Below are positions 19,826-27,809 of a stretch of DNA of 64,000 nt, one piece after another. The position numbers and the translations under genes were made by a program. Numbering within the stretch: position 1 is the first letter of the stretch; each line of letters opens with the position of its first letter. The DNA is from Arthrobacter frigidicola. GTDB taxonomy: Bacteria; Actinomycetota; Actinomycetes; Actinomycetales; Micrococcaceae. Location of the stretch: positions 744,001 to 808,000 of the forward strand of contig QZVU01000001.1 in assembly GCA_003602285.1 (NCBI GenBank). The letters are read 5' to 3'. A model generated the notes under the pieces. The model searched no databases. It was not told where the DNA came from and saw only the letters and a list, made by a program, of their open reading frames with translations.

Positions 19826-20707
19826 ATGCCACGACGCTTCCACTGGAAGTCGGCCGCCCGGGCCGGCGGCCCGCAGCCGGCCGGTGCCACCCCCGCTGGA
19901 CCCGACGGGATACCCGCCGACGGTGGTGCAACCGGTCCTGAGGCTGCCGGTGCGGGATCTTCCGCTGGTGCACGATCGTCTGCGGGCGCAGGCTCAAGGG
20001 CCGCCGCAAAGGATTCCGGCGGCAAGGGCGGCGGCTTCCTCGGCTGGCTCAAGGAGATCGCGACGATCGTGGTCATCGCCCTCGTCCTCTCCTTCCTGAT
20101 CAAGACCTTCCTCTTCCGGGCCTTCTTCATCCCCTCGGGGTCGATGGAAAACACGCTGCAGATCGACGACCGGATCTTCGTCAACCAGCTCGTGCCCGAA
20201 CCCTTCGCCCTCGAGCGCGGCGACGTCGTCGTATTTCGGGACGAGGAACAGTGGCTGCCCGAAGCGGCGGCCGACGCCGACACCAGCTGGCTCAGCGAAG
20301 CGCTCGTGTTCGTGGGGCTCGCCCCGGACGAGTCGCAGCAGCACCTCGTGAAGCGCGTCATCGGGCTCGAGGGCGACCGGATCGTGTGCTGCGACCCCGA
20401 CGGCCGCATCACCGTCAACGGGGAACCGCTCGACGAGCCGTACCTCTTCCCGGGGGCAGCGCCGTCCGACACCCCCTTCGACGTCACCGTGCCCGAGGGC
20501 AAGATCTGGGTGATGGGGGATCACCGCAACGCCTCGGCGGACTCGCGGGCCAACCAGGACAAAGACGGCGGGTTCATCGACGTCGACGCCATCGAAGGCA
20601 AGGCCTCGGTCATCGCCTGGCCCCTGGGCAACGCCTCCGTCCTCGACAGCTACCCCGACGTGTTCGAGAACATTCCCGCACCGGCCGAAGGCGCATCGGG
20701 GAACTGA
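19826..20707 (+). CDS. lepB: Signal peptidase I (second copy)
   Basis: 293-residue paralogue of the preceding gene. It has a long cytoplasmic Ala/Gly/Pro-rich N-terminus (about 70 residues, low complexity) before the helix IATIVVIALVLSFLIKTF. The catalytic Ser is in IPSGSMENTLQ and the Lys in HLVKRVIGLEGD; the box GDHRNASADSR is present. An insertion between the catalytic residues (EEQWLPEAAADADTSWL) makes it longer than copy one. Its TGA overlaps the rnhB ATG (TGATG). Confidence 0.95.
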   Translation: MPRRFHWKSAARAGGPQPAGATPAGPDGIPADGGATGPEAAGAGSSAGARSSAGAGSRAAAKDSGGKGGGFLGWLKEIATIVVIALVLSFLIKTFLFRAFFIPSGSMENTLQIDDRIFVNQLVPEPFALERGDVVVFRDEEQWLPEAAADADTSWLSEALVFVGLAPDESQQHLVKRVIGLEGDRIVCCDPDGRITVNGEPLDEPYLFPGAAPSDTPFDVTVPEGKIWVMGDHRNASADSRANQDKDGGFIDVDAIEGKASVIAWPLGNASVLDSYPDVFENIPAPAEGASGN

Positions 20708-21432
20708 TGGCTTCGGTCCGTACCGCCCGTTCCAAGGCACCCACCCTGTCCTTCGAGCGCACCTTCACCTCGACCGGCCACCGGTATGTCGCGGGGTGCG
20801 ACGAGGTGGGCCGCGGAGCCCTTGCCGGTCCAGTGTCGGTGGGTCTGGTGGTGATCGACCTCGATGCGGTCAAGGGACTGCGCGGGGTGCGGGACAGCAA
20901 GCTCCTTTCGGCCGCGGAGCGGACCGCCCTGGTGCCGCGGATCCGGCGCTGGGCCGCCGCCTACGGCGTCGGGCACGCGAGTGCGGCCGAGATCGACGCC
21001 GACGGGCTGATGGCTGCGCTCCGGGCGGCGGGCAACCGGGCGTGGGAGCAGGTCCTGGCGACCGTCCGGCCTGACGCCGTCATCCTCGACGGCAACCACG
21101 ACTGGCTCTCGGCGGGCGGCCAGGGCAGCCTCTTCGACACCGGTCCCGTGCCCACCGGCTGCGACTCGCCGGTCACCACCCGCATCAAGGCCGACCTCGA
21201 CTGCCTCAGCGTCGCGGCCGCGAGCGTCCTGGCCAAGGTCGAGCGGGATGCCCTGATGGCATCGCTCGCCCGGGAGCACCCGGAGTACGGCTGGGAGGTC
21301 AATAAGGGCTACGCGACCGCGGCGCACCGGGCCGCCATCGACGGCCGCGGACCAACCGACTACCACCGCCGATCCTGGCGGCTGGGAAGCACCGAACGGC
21401 CGGGAATCCCCGGCCTCGAAATTGGGGGATGA
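20707..21432 (+). CDS. rnhB: Ribonuclease HII
   Basis: Cleaves RNA in RNA-DNA hybrids and single misincorporated ribonucleotides. 241 residues from ATG 20707. The active-site carboxylates are visible: CDEVGRGALAGP (Asp, Glu), ILDGNHDW (Asp) and KADLDCLSVAAASVLAKVERD (Asp). ATG overlaps the lepB stop. The longer open frame upstream lies in lepB and is a shadow. Confidence 0.96.
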   Translation: MASVRTARSKAPTLSFERTFTSTGHRYVAGCDEVGRGALAGPVSVGLVVIDLDAVKGLRGVRDSKLLSAAERTALVPRIRRWAAAYGVGHASAAEIDADGLMAALRAAGNRAWEQVLATVRPDAVILDGNHDWLSAGGQGSLFDTGPVPTGCDSPVTTRIKADLDCLSVAAASVLAKVERDALMASLAREHPEYGWEVNKGYATAAHRAAIDGRGPTDYHRRSWRLGSTERPGIPGLEIGG

Positions 21433-21439
21433 TGGATTC

Positions 21440-21766
21440 ATGAGCGCCGAAGATCTTGAAAACTACGAAACCGACATGGAGCTCCAGCTGTACCGGGAGT
21501 ACCGCGATGTCGTGGGTCTCTTCAGCTATGTCGTCGAGACCGAGCGGCGGTTCTACCTTGCGAACCACGTCGACCTGCAGGCACGCTCCGCCGACGGCGA
21601 GGTCTACTTCGACCTCACCCTGCAGGACGCGTGGGTGTGGGACGTGTACCGGTCGGCGCGCTTCGTGAAGAACGTCCGGGTCATCACCTTCAAGGACGTC
21701 AATGTCGAGGAACTCTCGAAGTCGGACGACCTCGCCCTGCCCAAGGACGGGCCGCTGGGCGGCTAG
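21440..21766 (+). CDS. DUF2469 protein, actinobacterial conserved small protein
   Basis: 108 residues (MSAEDLENYETDMELQLYREYRDVV), highly conserved in actinobacteria and almost always next to rnhB, as here. Acidic N-terminus, no transmembrane segment; function unknown. ATG 21440 has GGGGGA about 10 bases upstream; an earlier in-frame ATG at 21422 lies within the rnhB end and is not favoured. Confidence 0.92.
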   Translation: MSAEDLENYETDMELQLYREYRDVVGLFSYVVETERRFYLANHVDLQARSADGEVYFDLTLQDAWVWDVYRSARFVKNVRVITFKDVNVEELSKSDDLALPKDGPLGG

Positions 21767-21847
21767 GCTTTCGCGGCCCTAGCTGAGCGCCCGGCACCAG
21801 GCGGGTTCGGGGTGCAGGCGGGCCCTCGTGCAGCCTTCAGTTCCGAT

Positions 21848-21919
21848 CTGCCCACTTACCGGGTTTCATCGGTGGGCATATCCGGATATGCCCACCGACC
21901 ATCGGCGGTCAGTGGGCAG
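21848..21919. repeat. Nested inverted repeat with a perfect 30-base palindrome
   Basis: A perfect palindrome runs 21869-21898 (core GTGGGCATATCC and its complement). Around it is a second inverted pair CTGCCCACT (21848) / AGTGGGCAG (21911), partly paired in between. GTGGGCA or its complement thus occurs four times. It lies between the convergent DUF2469 gene and the small minus-strand gene, so it could end both transcripts, but there is no U-run. It may be an operator or repeat element. Confidence 0.7.
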
Positions 21920-21989
21920 GAGCGTAACCCGTAGATCAGCCCACTACGCGTTGATGTCCCAGACTCGAGAGATCGCCCCCGAACTGCGG

Positions 21990-22202
21990 CTATTCCTCGT
22001 CGCCGTCCCGTGGGTATTCCGAATCGGAATCGTCGGGCAGGTCGACCGACTGTTCAAGGAGGTCGGCCTCCGATCCGCCGTTGCCAACGGCGAAGACGCC
22101 TGCGCCGGCGTCGTCCTCGCCGCCATCCGCGGCGACCGGGGACTGCTGCTCGAGCTGGTCCGCCTCCGACCCTCCGGCCGTCCTGTCTTCAATGGGTGTC
22201 AT
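21990..22202 (-). CDS. Small acidic protein with duplicated EADxLEQ motif
   Basis: 70 residues, start MTPIEDRTAGGSEADQLEQQ. An excellent Shine-Dalgarno (GAGGAGGG, 7 bases before ATG 22202) supports translation. The protein is strongly acidic, has no hydrophobic segment and contains two copies of GGSEADxLEQ (about residues 10-19 and 43-52), ending PDDSDSEYPRDGDEE. Short actinobacterial proteins with one or two EADxLEQ motifs and a DDDYP-like tail are known to me only as uncharacterised; this link is from memory. No function can be assigned. Confidence 0.65.
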   Translation of the reverse strand: MTPIEDRTAGGSEADQLEQQSPVAADGGEDDAGAGVFAVGNGGSEADLLEQSVDLPDDSDSEYPRDGDEE

Positions 22203-22350
22203 TGCTGGTCCCTCCTCGTGCGCGGTTGATGAGCCGGTTTTATTGCATGCGAGCTTACTCGCCTTCAGGCTCCATGGCGCCGGCAGACTGCATTCTTCCT
22301 TGGTGAATCTTGAGCTTGCCGCTCGGCCGCATCTGAGCCGGACCGACGGG

Positions 22351-22359
22351 TTATCCACA
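22351..22359 (+). promoter_or_regulatory. Perfect DnaA-box sequence in the gap before yraN
   Basis: TTATCCACA matches the DnaA box consensus exactly, 65 bases before yraN. It is a single copy with no second box seen nearby, so this is not an origin. The rest of the gap (22203-22423) shows no gene; it holds the divergent promoters for the small acidic gene and yraN. Confidence 0.35.
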
Positions 22360-22423
22360 TAGCGGCTTTCGCTCATCGGCTTCGCCCGGAAACCTTCCAT
22401 TCTTGGTGGTGGAGGTGGCGTCG

Positions 22424-22780
22424 ATGGCGGCGAAGGATGAACTGGGACGGCGGGGGGAGGCTGCCGCTGCGGAGTTCCTTGAAGCGCGGGGGCTTCAGGT
22501 AGTGGACCGAAATTGGCGCTGTCCCACCGGGGAGATCGATCTGGTGGCGGTGGATGGGGCGACCCTGGTCATTGTCGAGGTCAAGACGCGCAGCTCCGAG
22601 GATTTCGGGCACCCGCTGGAGGCGATCAGCACGGTGAAGCTCGAGCGGCTCTATGTGCTGGCCTCCAAGTGGGCCCGGGCGCACCAGCAGCGTTTCGCCG
22701 GCTTCCGTGTCGATGCCGTGGCCATCCTTGATGATGGTGCGGGCAGTCTCCGGATCGAACACGTTCGGGCGGTGATCTAG
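22424..22780 (+). CDS. YraN/UPF0102 endonuclease-like protein
   Basis: 118 residues. It has a restriction-endonuclease-like core: GEIDLVAVDGATLVIVEVKTRS (Asp, Glu-x-Lys) in the middle. The family always keeps this motif but its in vivo role is unclear. ATG 22424 has GGAGG 8 bases upstream and gives MAAKDELGRRGEAAAAEFL, the family's usual start. comM begins on the next base after its stop; yraN-comM-dprA is a conserved order. Confidence 0.92.
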   Translation: MAAKDELGRRGEAAAAEFLEARGLQVVDRNWRCPTGEIDLVAVDGATLVIVEVKTRSSEDFGHPLEAISTVKLERLYVLASKWARAHQQRFAGFRVDAVAILDDGAGSLRIEHVRAVI

Positions 22781-24319
22781 ATGGCGTTGGGCCGCACGTA
22801 CTCGGTCGCGTTGGTGGGGCTCAACGGCTACATCGTGGAGGTCGAAGCCGACATCGGTCAGACCCTGCCGGCATTCGTCCTCCTTGGCCTGCCGGACGCG
22901 TCCCTGAACGAGGCGAAGGACCGGATCAGGGCGGCCGCACGGAACGCCGGGGTCCCCCTCAGCCGCCGCAAGATCACCGTCAATCTCGTTCCGGCGTCGC
23001 TTCCCAAACGTGGTTCAGGCTTTGACCTTGCCATCGTGATGGCGGCGCTGGCTGCCGCGGGGGACGTCCGGGGCTGCGGACAGACAGTGTTCCTTGCCGA
23101 GCTCGGCCTCGACGGGCGCCTCCGGCCGATCCGAGGTGTCCTCCCGGCGGTGATGGCGGCCGTCTCCGCCGGATACAGCGAGGTTGTGGTGGCCATCGGC
23201 AACCAGGCCGAGGCCGCACTTGTCCCAGGCGCCGAGGTACGGGGTTACCGTTCCCTTGCCGAGGTGCTTCTGGCCTACGGTGCCGATCCAGCTGCGGTGC
23301 AGTCGCTCAGCGGGAGTGAGCCCGAGCCGTACGAGGCTGAACCTGCTCAACCGGAGGCCGGAGCACAACGCGATCTCGCGGATGTTGCAGGCCAGGCTGA
23401 GGCGCGGTTCGCACTGGAGGTCGCTGCCGCCGGAGCACATCACCTCATGATGGTCGGGCCTCCCGGCGCGGGGAAGACGATGCTCGCTGAACGGATGCCC
23501 GGCATCCTTCCCGACCTGAATGACCGGCACGCCATGGAGGTCACGGCCATTCACTCGCTCAGCGGTGCGCCGTGCAACACGCTTCGGCGCCGGCCGCCCT
23601 TCGAGAGCCCCCACCACACGGCGACGGCGGCCGCCATCATCGGAGGTGGGAGTGGCATACCGCGCCCCGGTGCGGCCTCGCGGGCACACCGCGGCGTGCT
23701 GTTCCTCGATGAAGCGCCCGAGTACGAGCGACGGGTGCTTGAGGCCCTGCGTGAGCCGCTTGAAAGTGGCTCCCTCGTGCTGCACCGGTCGGCGGGAACG
23801 GCGGCCTATCCTGCCCGGTTCCAGCTCGTGCTAGCGCTCAACCCGTGCCCGTGCGGCCTCGCCTCTGGGAAGGGTATCGAGTGCCAGTGCACCGCACAGC
23901 AGCGCCGGCGCTACTTCAACCGACTGTCTGGTCCCTTGCTCGACCGGGTCGACCTGCAGCTTGCGGTCAACCGGGTGGCGCTGAATGACTATGTCGACGG
24001 AACGTCAGGGGAAAGCAGCTCCACCGTTGCTGCTCGGGTGCATGCGGCACGGAGCGCACAGGCGCAAAGGCTCTCCCGCTGGGGTTGTTCGACAAATTCC
24101 GAGATTCGAGGCCGGATCCTGCGGGATGAACTCCGCCTGCCGCGCGGGGTGACCGCAGCATTGGACCAGGCCCTGGAACGCGGCCTGGTCAGCGCCCGTG
24201 GCTGGGATCGGGTGCTCAAGGTCGCCTGGACCGTTTCGGATCTCGCTGGACACGTCCGTCCCGACCCCGATGACGTGTCGGTGGCTCTGAGCTTCCGCCT
24301 GCAGGAGCGAGCCGCATGA
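22781..24319 (+). CDS. comM: ComM-like AAA+ ATPase (YifB/Mg-chelatase family)
   Basis: 512 residues. The N-terminal Lon-protease-like domain (about 20-170, ending with a nonproteolytic core) precedes an AAA+ module with Walker A GPPGAGKT (about 228-235) and Walker B VLFLDEAPEY, then C-terminal Mg_chelatase_C. ComM is a helicase aiding branch migration in natural transformation in Vibrio; here the role is inferred. Overlaps dprA by ATGA. Confidence 0.93.
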   Translation: MALGRTYSVALVGLNGYIVEVEADIGQTLPAFVLLGLPDASLNEAKDRIRAAARNAGVPLSRRKITVNLVPASLPKRGSGFDLAIVMAALAAAGDVRGCGQTVFLAELGLDGRLRPIRGVLPAVMAAVSAGYSEVVVAIGNQAEAALVPGAEVRGYRSLAEVLLAYGADPAAVQSLSGSEPEPYEAEPAQPEAGAQRDLADVAGQAEARFALEVAAAGAHHLMMVGPPGAGKTMLAERMPGILPDLNDRHAMEVTAIHSLSGAPCNTLRRRPPFESPHHTATAAAIIGGGSGIPRPGAASRAHRGVLFLDEAPEYERRVLEALREPLESGSLVLHRSAGTAAYPARFQLVLALNPCPCGLASGKGIECQCTAQQRRRYFNRLSGPLLDRVDLQLAVNRVALNDYVDGTSGESSSTVAARVHAARSAQAQRLSRWGCSTNSEIRGRILRDELRLPRGVTAALDQALERGLVSARGWDRVLKVAWTVSDLAGHVRPDPDDVSVALSFRLQERAA

Positions 24320-25506
24320 ACGTCGCCCAAGACAGCAGGACCGCGCTCGCGCGCGCAGCGTTATCGCGGCTGTTTGAACCTTCAGACGCCGTCGGACTCG
24401 CCTTGGTGGCTGCGGCAGGACCTCTTGACGCGCTCCGCATTGCCACTGGAGGTCTGAAAGCGGCCGGCGACCTGAGGCAGGAGATCCAGGAGCTGCTCGC
24501 GCCGGGCGAAGGCCAGAGCAACCTGCTTGACCGGGCGCTCGAACGTTGGGCACCCCGCCGGAATGACCTGGCCCCCGAACGGGATCTCGCGACCCTGGCT
24601 CGATTCGGCGGGCGCCTGCTGACCCCGGAAGCGGGGGACTGGCCGGCCGCCCTTAAGGACCTCCAGCTTGCAGCACCGGTGTGCCTCTGGGTCCGCGGAC
24701 CGGCTGAAGTACCCCCGCTCCAGCGGATGGTGGCGCTCGTGGGGTCCCGCGACAGCACCAATTACGGTGCCTCGGTGACGGCCGAAATGGCATCCGGCCT
24801 GGCCATGAAGGGCCTCACCGTTCTCTCCGGCGGAGCCTACGGAATCGATGCCCAGGCCCACCGCGCGGCGTTGGGGACCTCCGGCACGGCCCGGCCTCCA
24901 ACGATCGCCGTCATGGCATGTGGTGTTGACCGCTACTACCCGGCGGGCAACGAGGAACTGCTGCGTACCATCGCGCGGGACGGACTCGTCATCTCCGAGG
25001 TTCCGCCGGGCTCTTCCCCTACCCGATGGCGCTTCCTGGCGCGGAACCGGCTCATTGCAGCGCTAGGCGCCGTCACGGTTGTTGTGGAGGCCCGGTGGAG
25101 GTCCGGAGCCCTGAACACGGCTCACCATGCCGCCGGGCTCGGGCGCCCTGTGGGAGCCGTCCCGGGCTCGGTCTACTCAGCAAATTCCGCTGGCTGCCAC
25201 CGTCTCCTCCGGGACGGAAGCGCCATCTGCGTGACGGAGGCGTCCGAGGTGGCCGAGCTCGCTGGTCCACTCGGGACCCATCCTGAGACCGTCGTGTCCG
25301 TTCCGTCCAGCGACCACGATGGACTGGCCGTCCAGGACATCCTCCTGCTGGATGCCCTCCCTCTGAAGATCTACTCCTCAATCGACAAGCTCGCCTCGGT
25401 GGCCGGGCTCGGATCACGGGACGTCCTAGCCGGGCTGGCCCGCCTCGAGCTCGCAGGCCTCGCCCTCCGCGGCCCGGAAGGGTGGCGGCGGACACCGAAA
25501 TCCTGA
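24316..25506 (+). CDS. dprA: DNA-processing protein DprA
   Basis: Loads RecA on incoming single-stranded DNA. 396 residues: Rossmann-like core with VGSRDSTNYG, GGAYGIDAQAH, GVDRYYPAGN, FLARNRLIAAL and SGALNTAHHAAGLGRPVGAVPG. A winged helix is at the C-terminus (SIDKLASVAGLGSRDVLAGL). Coupled to comM by a 4-base overlap and followed by ogt and xerC. Confidence 0.95.
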   Translation: MNVAQDSRTALARAALSRLFEPSDAVGLALVAAAGPLDALRIATGGLKAAGDLRQEIQELLAPGEGQSNLLDRALERWAPRRNDLAPERDLATLARFGGRLLTPEAGDWPAALKDLQLAAPVCLWVRGPAEVPPLQRMVALVGSRDSTNYGASVTAEMASGLAMKGLTVLSGGAYGIDAQAHRAALGTSGTARPPTIAVMACGVDRYYPAGNEELLRTIARDGLVISEVPPGSSPTRWRFLARNRLIAALGAVTVVVEARWRSGALNTAHHAAGLGRPVGAVPGSVYSANSAGCHRLLRDGSAICVTEASEVAELAGPLGTHPETVVSVPSSDHDGLAVQDILLLDALPLKIYSSIDKLASVAGLGSRDVLAGLARLELAGLALRGPEGWRRTPKS

Positions 25507-25559
25507 CAGAAGAAACCGGGAAAAATCCTGCACCTCAAGAAGAACGAGGAGAATCTGCT

Positions 25560-26588
25560 ATGAGACAGCATTACCGAATTGAAAGTCCTATCGGCGGCCT
25601 GATTCTTGTGGCGGCACAAGGCGGACTCGTCGGTGCGTACCACGAACGGCACGACCCGCAGCCTGGGGTGGTGCTGCTGGGGGAGCCCTGGCAGGAACAC
25701 CGGCCGGGCCTCCAGGATGCCGGACTCCCAAGGGCAGGGGCCCCGCCGGGCAGCGAGTCGAGCGTTAACGTCGGCACGAAGCCGGACGGAACCCTGCCAA
25801 AGGAGCACGGAGGCTCTACAGGAAGGGATGCGGGCGGAGTCCTCATCGACGCAGCCCAACAGCTGGAAGAGTACTTTGCAGGAGCCCGGCGCTCCTTCGA
25901 GCTGCTCCTCCTCCCAGCCGGCACGGGATTCCAGCACCGGGTGTGGGCCGCCGTCGCTCGAATTCCCTACGGCCAGACACGCACCTACCGAAGCATTGCC
26001 GCGGCACTGGGCAACCCCGCCATGGGCCGGGCCGTCGGAGCCGCTGTACGGGCGAACCCCCTGTCGATCCTCATCCCTGGCCACCGGGTCGTGGCGGGAA
26101 ACGGGGCGCTCGCTGGCTATGCGGCCGGGATCGACGCCAAACGGTTCCTGCTTGACCTCGAAGGAGCAGCCGTTTCGCAGGGCGTCAAGACAGCGCGGAG
26201 TGCTGCCGGAGAAAGAGGGAGGACAGGGATCACAGCCGGACCGGCCGTTCCGGCCGAGAGCGCGGCGGCAACCGCCGGAGAGAGCTCGGTGACAAGCGGA
26301 ATAGGAAGCAAGGCGGCTGCCGAGGAAGAAATTGCTGCGCCATCGGCGGCGGAACCCGCTGCGGGTCCGCCAATGGAACCTGCGGTGGAAATGGCGGCGA
26401 TCGAAAGCGCGGTGCCCCTGGCAGGGGAAACCGCGGGGACCGCCGCGGCGCGGAGGTCGGTCCTGAAAGCTATGGCGGGAGCGGGCAGCCCACGGGGCGG
26501 CGCCGGGCAAGGACGGTCCCGCGGGAAACAAAGGGACCTGGTGCCCGGAGCGCCTGTTGGACGCGGTCACCAGGAAGGAGCAGAGTAG
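25560..26588 (+). CDS. Ogt/MGMT-family protein lacking the catalytic cysteine (alkyltransferase-like)
   Basis: 342 residues; start ATG 25560 has GAGGAG at good spacing. The MGMT fold is recognisable: helix-turn-helix (FQHRVWAAVARIPYGQTRTYRSIAAALG), Arg finger (MGRAVGAAVRANP), then the active-site loop. That loop reads ILIPGHRVV instead of PCHRVV: codon GGC at 26079-26081 encodes Gly174 where TGC (Cys) is required. The recognition Tyr segment LAGYAAGIDAK and LLDLEG are kept. Known alkyltransferase-like (ATL) proteins bind O6-alkylguanine without repair and have Trp or Ala here, so Gly would be unusual. There is also a roughly 35-residue insertion before residue 95 and a 135-residue Ala/Glu/Gly-rich tail. 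The TAG stop is followed in the same frame by xerC. Confidence 0.85.
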   Translation: MRQHYRIESPIGGLILVAAQGGLVGAYHERHDPQPGVVLLGEPWQEHRPGLQDAGLPRAGAPPGSESSVNVGTKPDGTLPKEHGGSTGRDAGGVLIDAAQQLEEYFAGARRSFELLLLPAGTGFQHRVWAAVARIPYGQTRTYRSIAAALGNPAMGRAVGAAVRANPLSILIPGHRVVAGNGALAGYAAGIDAKRFLLDLEGAAVSQGVKTARSAAGERGRTGITAGPAVPAESAAATAGESSVTSGIGSKAAAEEEIAAPSAAEPAAGPPMEPAVEMAAIESAVPLAGETAGTAAARRSVLKAMAGAGSPRGGAGQGRSRGKQRDLVPGAPVGRGHQEGAE

Positions 26589-26627
26589 AAGTTCCAAGAA
26601 CTGTACAAAGCCGGAAGGGAGCTGGAC

Positions 26628-27581
26628 ATCGCTGTCTCGAAGACTCCCGCAGGCGAACCGGCAGCCGACCTCTCACCGTCGTTCGCCGACGCTGTCAACA
26701 GGTACAGGCGGTATCTTGAGGCCGAACGTAACCGTTCTGAGCACACGGTCCGGGCCTACCTGACCGACCTCGAACTGCTGCTGGGCTTCGTCCAGGCGCG
26801 GGGCACCGAACGGCTTGAGGACATGGAGCTCAGCGACTTCCGGGCCTGGCTAGGCTCGCTCGACAGCGCGGGGCTGTCCCGCTCCACCATCGCCCGGCGA
26901 GCGGCGACTGCCCGCAGCTTCATGGCCTGGGCCGAGCGCGAAGAACTGATTTCGGTGAATCCCGCGCTCCGGCTGCGGGCGCCGAAACGGGAAAAGTCGC
27001 TACCCCACGTCGTCACCCGGGCCCAGCTTGACTCCATCTTCGCCTCCCTGGAGGAGGCGGCTGCGGCGGGGGAGGGAGGCGCCCTCCAGGCCCGGGCCAT
27101 GGTGGAACTCCTCTACGGCACCGGCATCCGCGTCGGAGAGCTGACCGGACTGGACATCGACGACCTTAACACCGAGCGGCGCACGCTCACGGTCCTCGGT
27201 AAGGGCAACAAGGAGCGGACGGTGCCCTTCGGTGTGCCTGCGGCCCACGCGCTGGATGACTGGCTGCGGCGCGGCCGGCCCCAGTTCTCCACCGCGGCCA
27301 GCGGGCCGGCCGTGTTCCTCGGCCGACGCGGCGGCCGGATCGACCAGCGTGCGGTGCGCGGCACCGTCCAAAAACTCTTCGCCGCTCTTGGCGGCACCTC
27401 GGCCTCGGGGCCGCACGCCATCCGCCACAGCACCGCCACACACCTCCTCGACGGCGGCGCCGATCTTCGGGCCGTGCAGGAGATCCTCGGCCACAACAGC
27501 CTGGCGACGACCCAGATTTATACGCACGTCTCGGTGGACCGGTTGCGCCGGAGTTACGAGCAGTCGCATCCCCGCGCATAA
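26628..27581 (+). CDS. xerC: Tyrosine recombinase XerC with no canonical start codon
   Basis: Site-specific recombinase for chromosome dimer resolution. The core-binding domain begins FADAVNRYRRYLEAERNRSEHTVRAYL and the catalytic domain shows the full set: LLYGTGIRVGE (Arg), GKGNKERTVP (Lys), HAIRHSTATHLL (His-x-x-Arg), LGHNSLATTQIYTHV (His, Tyr). Upstream of ATG 26823, which would delete the first helices, the frame is open back to the ogt TAG and contains no ATG, GTG or TTG. The start given is ATC 26628, six bases after AGGGAG, giving 317 residues, the normal length; CTG 26622 is a second option. A 252-residue form from 26823 is possible but lacks about 65 residues. Confidence 0.8.
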   Translation: MAVSKTPAGEPAADLSPSFADAVNRYRRYLEAERNRSEHTVRAYLTDLELLLGFVQARGTERLEDMELSDFRAWLGSLDSAGLSRSTIARRAATARSFMAWAEREELISVNPALRLRAPKREKSLPHVVTRAQLDSIFASLEEAAAAGEGGALQARAMVELLYGTGIRVGELTGLDIDDLNTERRTLTVLGKGNKERTVPFGVPAAHALDDWLRRGRPQFSTAASGPAVFLGRRGGRIDQRAVRGTVQKLFAALGGTSASGPHAIRHSTATHLLDGGADLRAVQEILGHNSLATTQIYTHVSVDRLRRSYEQSHPRA

Positions 27582-27809
27582 TACGTCCGGTGGAATGGAA
27601 TTCAGAGGCTCGCCGGAAAGCAAGTAGTTTTTACAATTACCTGAGTAGTTACAGTGGCGCTCCGGTGAGTTGTACGGCACAATGATTCCTAGTTAGTCAT
27701 CCGGCACACTGCACATAGGGCAGTGTCGTCAAAGCACACGCACAGCTGCACCGTTTCATCTGCCATGCAGGTCGTTGGGGAAGACGTACCTAAAGCTATG
27801 GAGGATGGA

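Noticed and set aside
21828-22229. 133-residue plus-strand frame in the gap after DUF2469
   Set aside because: It runs through the palindrome and opposite the small acidic gene, which has the better ribosome site and composition.
22351-22359. Replication origin near the DnaA box
   Set aside because: Only one box, no AT-rich unwinding region and no dnaA/dnaN nearby.
26586-26588. Selenocysteine or programmed readthrough at the ogt TAG
   Set aside because: TAG is not a selenocysteine codon and no recoding structure is evident; non-standard initiation is the simpler explanation, though readthrough is left open in the findings.
25560-26588. Pseudogene call for the ogt-like gene
   Set aside because: The frame is intact over 342 codons with a good ribosome site and preserved fold motifs, so an ATL-like function remains possible.
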